Positions 62,900 to 64,000 of a DNA stretch of 64,000 nt are shown here, piece after piece. The stretch comes from Phoronis australis. Taxonomy: Eukaryota; Phoronida; Phoronidae. How positions within the stretch are numbered: the first letter of the stretch is position 1; each line of letters opens with the position of its first letter. The translations under genes were made by a program, and so were the position numbers. Under the pieces are notes generated by a model, which ran no database searches, was not told the origin of the DNA, and saw only the letters and a list, made by a program, of their open reading frames with translations. The stretch is taken from contig NMRA01000239.1 of assembly GCA_002633005.1 (NCBI GenBank), positions 424,195-488,194 of the forward strand, in the 5' to 3' direction.

Positions 62900-63099
62900 T
62901 TAAAGACGTTCATCTTCAAAGTGCCTTGAACAAATGTATAAAGTCTTATTGCTGAAACAACTGCCATTCACGTTGACACAAGAAATAAGCTTTTCTTTCC
63001 ACAGCCGATTCTGGGGTCTTCAGATGGTATGGAACAGAAGCTAACGCCTTTGCATTTCGCGTGTGTGGCCGAACAACCGGCCACACAGCAGCCGACCAT
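62900..63099 (-). pseudogene. THAP domain relic
   Basis: Seen: ATG at 63099 (minus) begins MVGCCVAGCSATHAKCKGVS then FCSIPSEDPRIG, a clear first half of a THAP domain (CCV.GC..., VSF, P.DP). After a frameshift, a second frame reads NKTLYICSRHFEDERL, the C-S-x-H-F second half, ending at TAA (62900-62902). The spacing between halves (about 50 residues) fits a THAP domain with no intron. It starts about 180 bp inside the right-hand inverted repeat E. Confidence 0.65.
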
Positions 63100-63281
63100 G
63101 ATAAGCAGACTTGCCGGAAATTGCACCAGAAAATTTAGCCAGGTGTCGCCAGTGAATAATGACGTAAGGGCTTGTGCGTAAGATCACAGGTTTCGTCCAT
63201 TGAAAGTATACGGAGTTGGCGGTCCGTGTACTATAGTCTATGGTTATATCGAATGTTTGATACGTTTGGAACTGAAAACAA

Positions 63282-63606
63282 TAGCGGAGTTGCAACCGAA
63301 TCGATTTAACGATTTGCGCATGTCCGGAAATTAGGGTGCGCAAAGGCTATTGGGATTGATTAACGTACTATGCGGAATGGCCGAGTTGTTTGCACGACGT
63401 GTGATTTGTGTGCATTAAACTACGCTGCTGTATGTACTTCTGCGCTATTTGCCCTAATAAGCGCCCACGCCCCATAAGTGCCCCCACACGCGTTTTCAGA
63501 CTTCGCTAAAGTAAGCGCCTAGTCCATGAACTACATGCGAAAAATGCCTTACCTACAGTTCTAAAATTCTACAGCGGTAAGGTCTCCAATTTATCAATTG
63601 AAAGAC
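63282..63606 (-). repeat. Inverted repeat E, right copy
   Basis: Seen: reverse complement of 54185-54487 with scattered differences and small indels. Similarity stops abruptly at both ends. Confidence 0.8.
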
Positions 63607-64000
63607 CTAGTCGGTGGGCCATATTTTGTAGGGCCTCTAGAAAATGGTTTTTGTGAGTACTTTAGGGGGGCAATTTTAATTTGGTGTTTATTAATTCATT
63701 TATTAGAGTATTTTCAAAATCTTAAAAGTTCCCACATATAAAGTTGCACATTTTTGAGAAATTTGAGTTTGAAGTTACATAATAATCACCAAAGAGCTTA
63801 GTAAACTTATATTTGTAAAAACAACAGTTTTGGTGACTTTTTTGTAAAACAAGTAATATGGTCCCATCAGTGCCATTGTATTGAACAATATTACACTCAC
63901 ATTACACGTTTTACTATTGTAAATTAATTGTAAACAGTGAAATTTAAAAAACGTAAAGAGACACCTAGTGGCAAAAATGCAAACTAAGTCTGAATGTTAC
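63607..64000. other. No gene recognised
   Basis: AT-rich tail of the window; nothing to report. Confidence 0.5.

Overview
The window looks like low-gene-density nuclear DNA from a marine invertebrate animal. It is AT-rich, has GT-AG split exons, a tRNA-derived SINE-like unit, LINE relics, many MITEs and foldback elements, and one run of Ns plus a single N. Nothing bacterial or phage-like was seen. The phylum cannot be fixed from sequence alone; the mix of THAP/TTAA transposons, LINE 3' hairpins and an opsin-type receptor would fit a cnidarian, hemichordate, cephalochordate or similar genome.

Region 1 (1 to about 20.6 kb, minus strand): three exons of one rhodopsin-class receptor, most like an opsin, at 20440-20616 (TM1-TM2), 14503-14610 (TM3) and 496-827 (TM4-TM5). 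Splice sites and codon phases join exactly. The N-terminal exon lies to the right and the TM6-TM7 exons lie beyond the left edge, so the retinal lysine cannot be checked. The 13.7-kb and 5.8-kb introns hold MITEs, a hammerhead-like motif, a repetitive-family pseudogene at 12.2-13.4 kb, paired palindromes, tandem repeats and a tRNA-like SINE.

Region 2 (20.6-32 kb): two degenerate LINEs on the plus strand (20.6-21.6 kb and 24.1-27.0 kb), the second holding a 409-bp direct duplication around a single N that looks like an assembly artefact. Then come unassigned DNA and a pogo-like terminus with a 15-bp tandem repeat.

Region 3 (33-43 kb): two related foldback elements with arms of roughly 500 bp (33.5-34.8 and 38.0-40.15 kb). 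A membrane-anchor ORF starts inside the end of the second. A C2H2-like fragment follows, then a complete 1.33-kb TTAA-flanked foldback transposon carrying a THAP domain (41184-42510).

Region 4 (43-64 kb): mostly repeats. These are a SINE-like unit, a second truncated THAP/TTAA copy (46.9-47.5 kb), three copies (counting 16.9 kb) of a MITE with exact 5-bp target duplications, a gag-like relic (50.1-50.7 kb), a compound microsatellite, further THAP relics (52.7, 59.3 and 63.0 kb), a frameshifted repetitive-family ORF (55.1-56.0 kb), two histone-type 3' stem-loops (60.7 kb) and a pair of about 300-bp inverted repeats 9 kb apart. Apart from the opsin-like receptor, no intact multi-exon gene was recognised.
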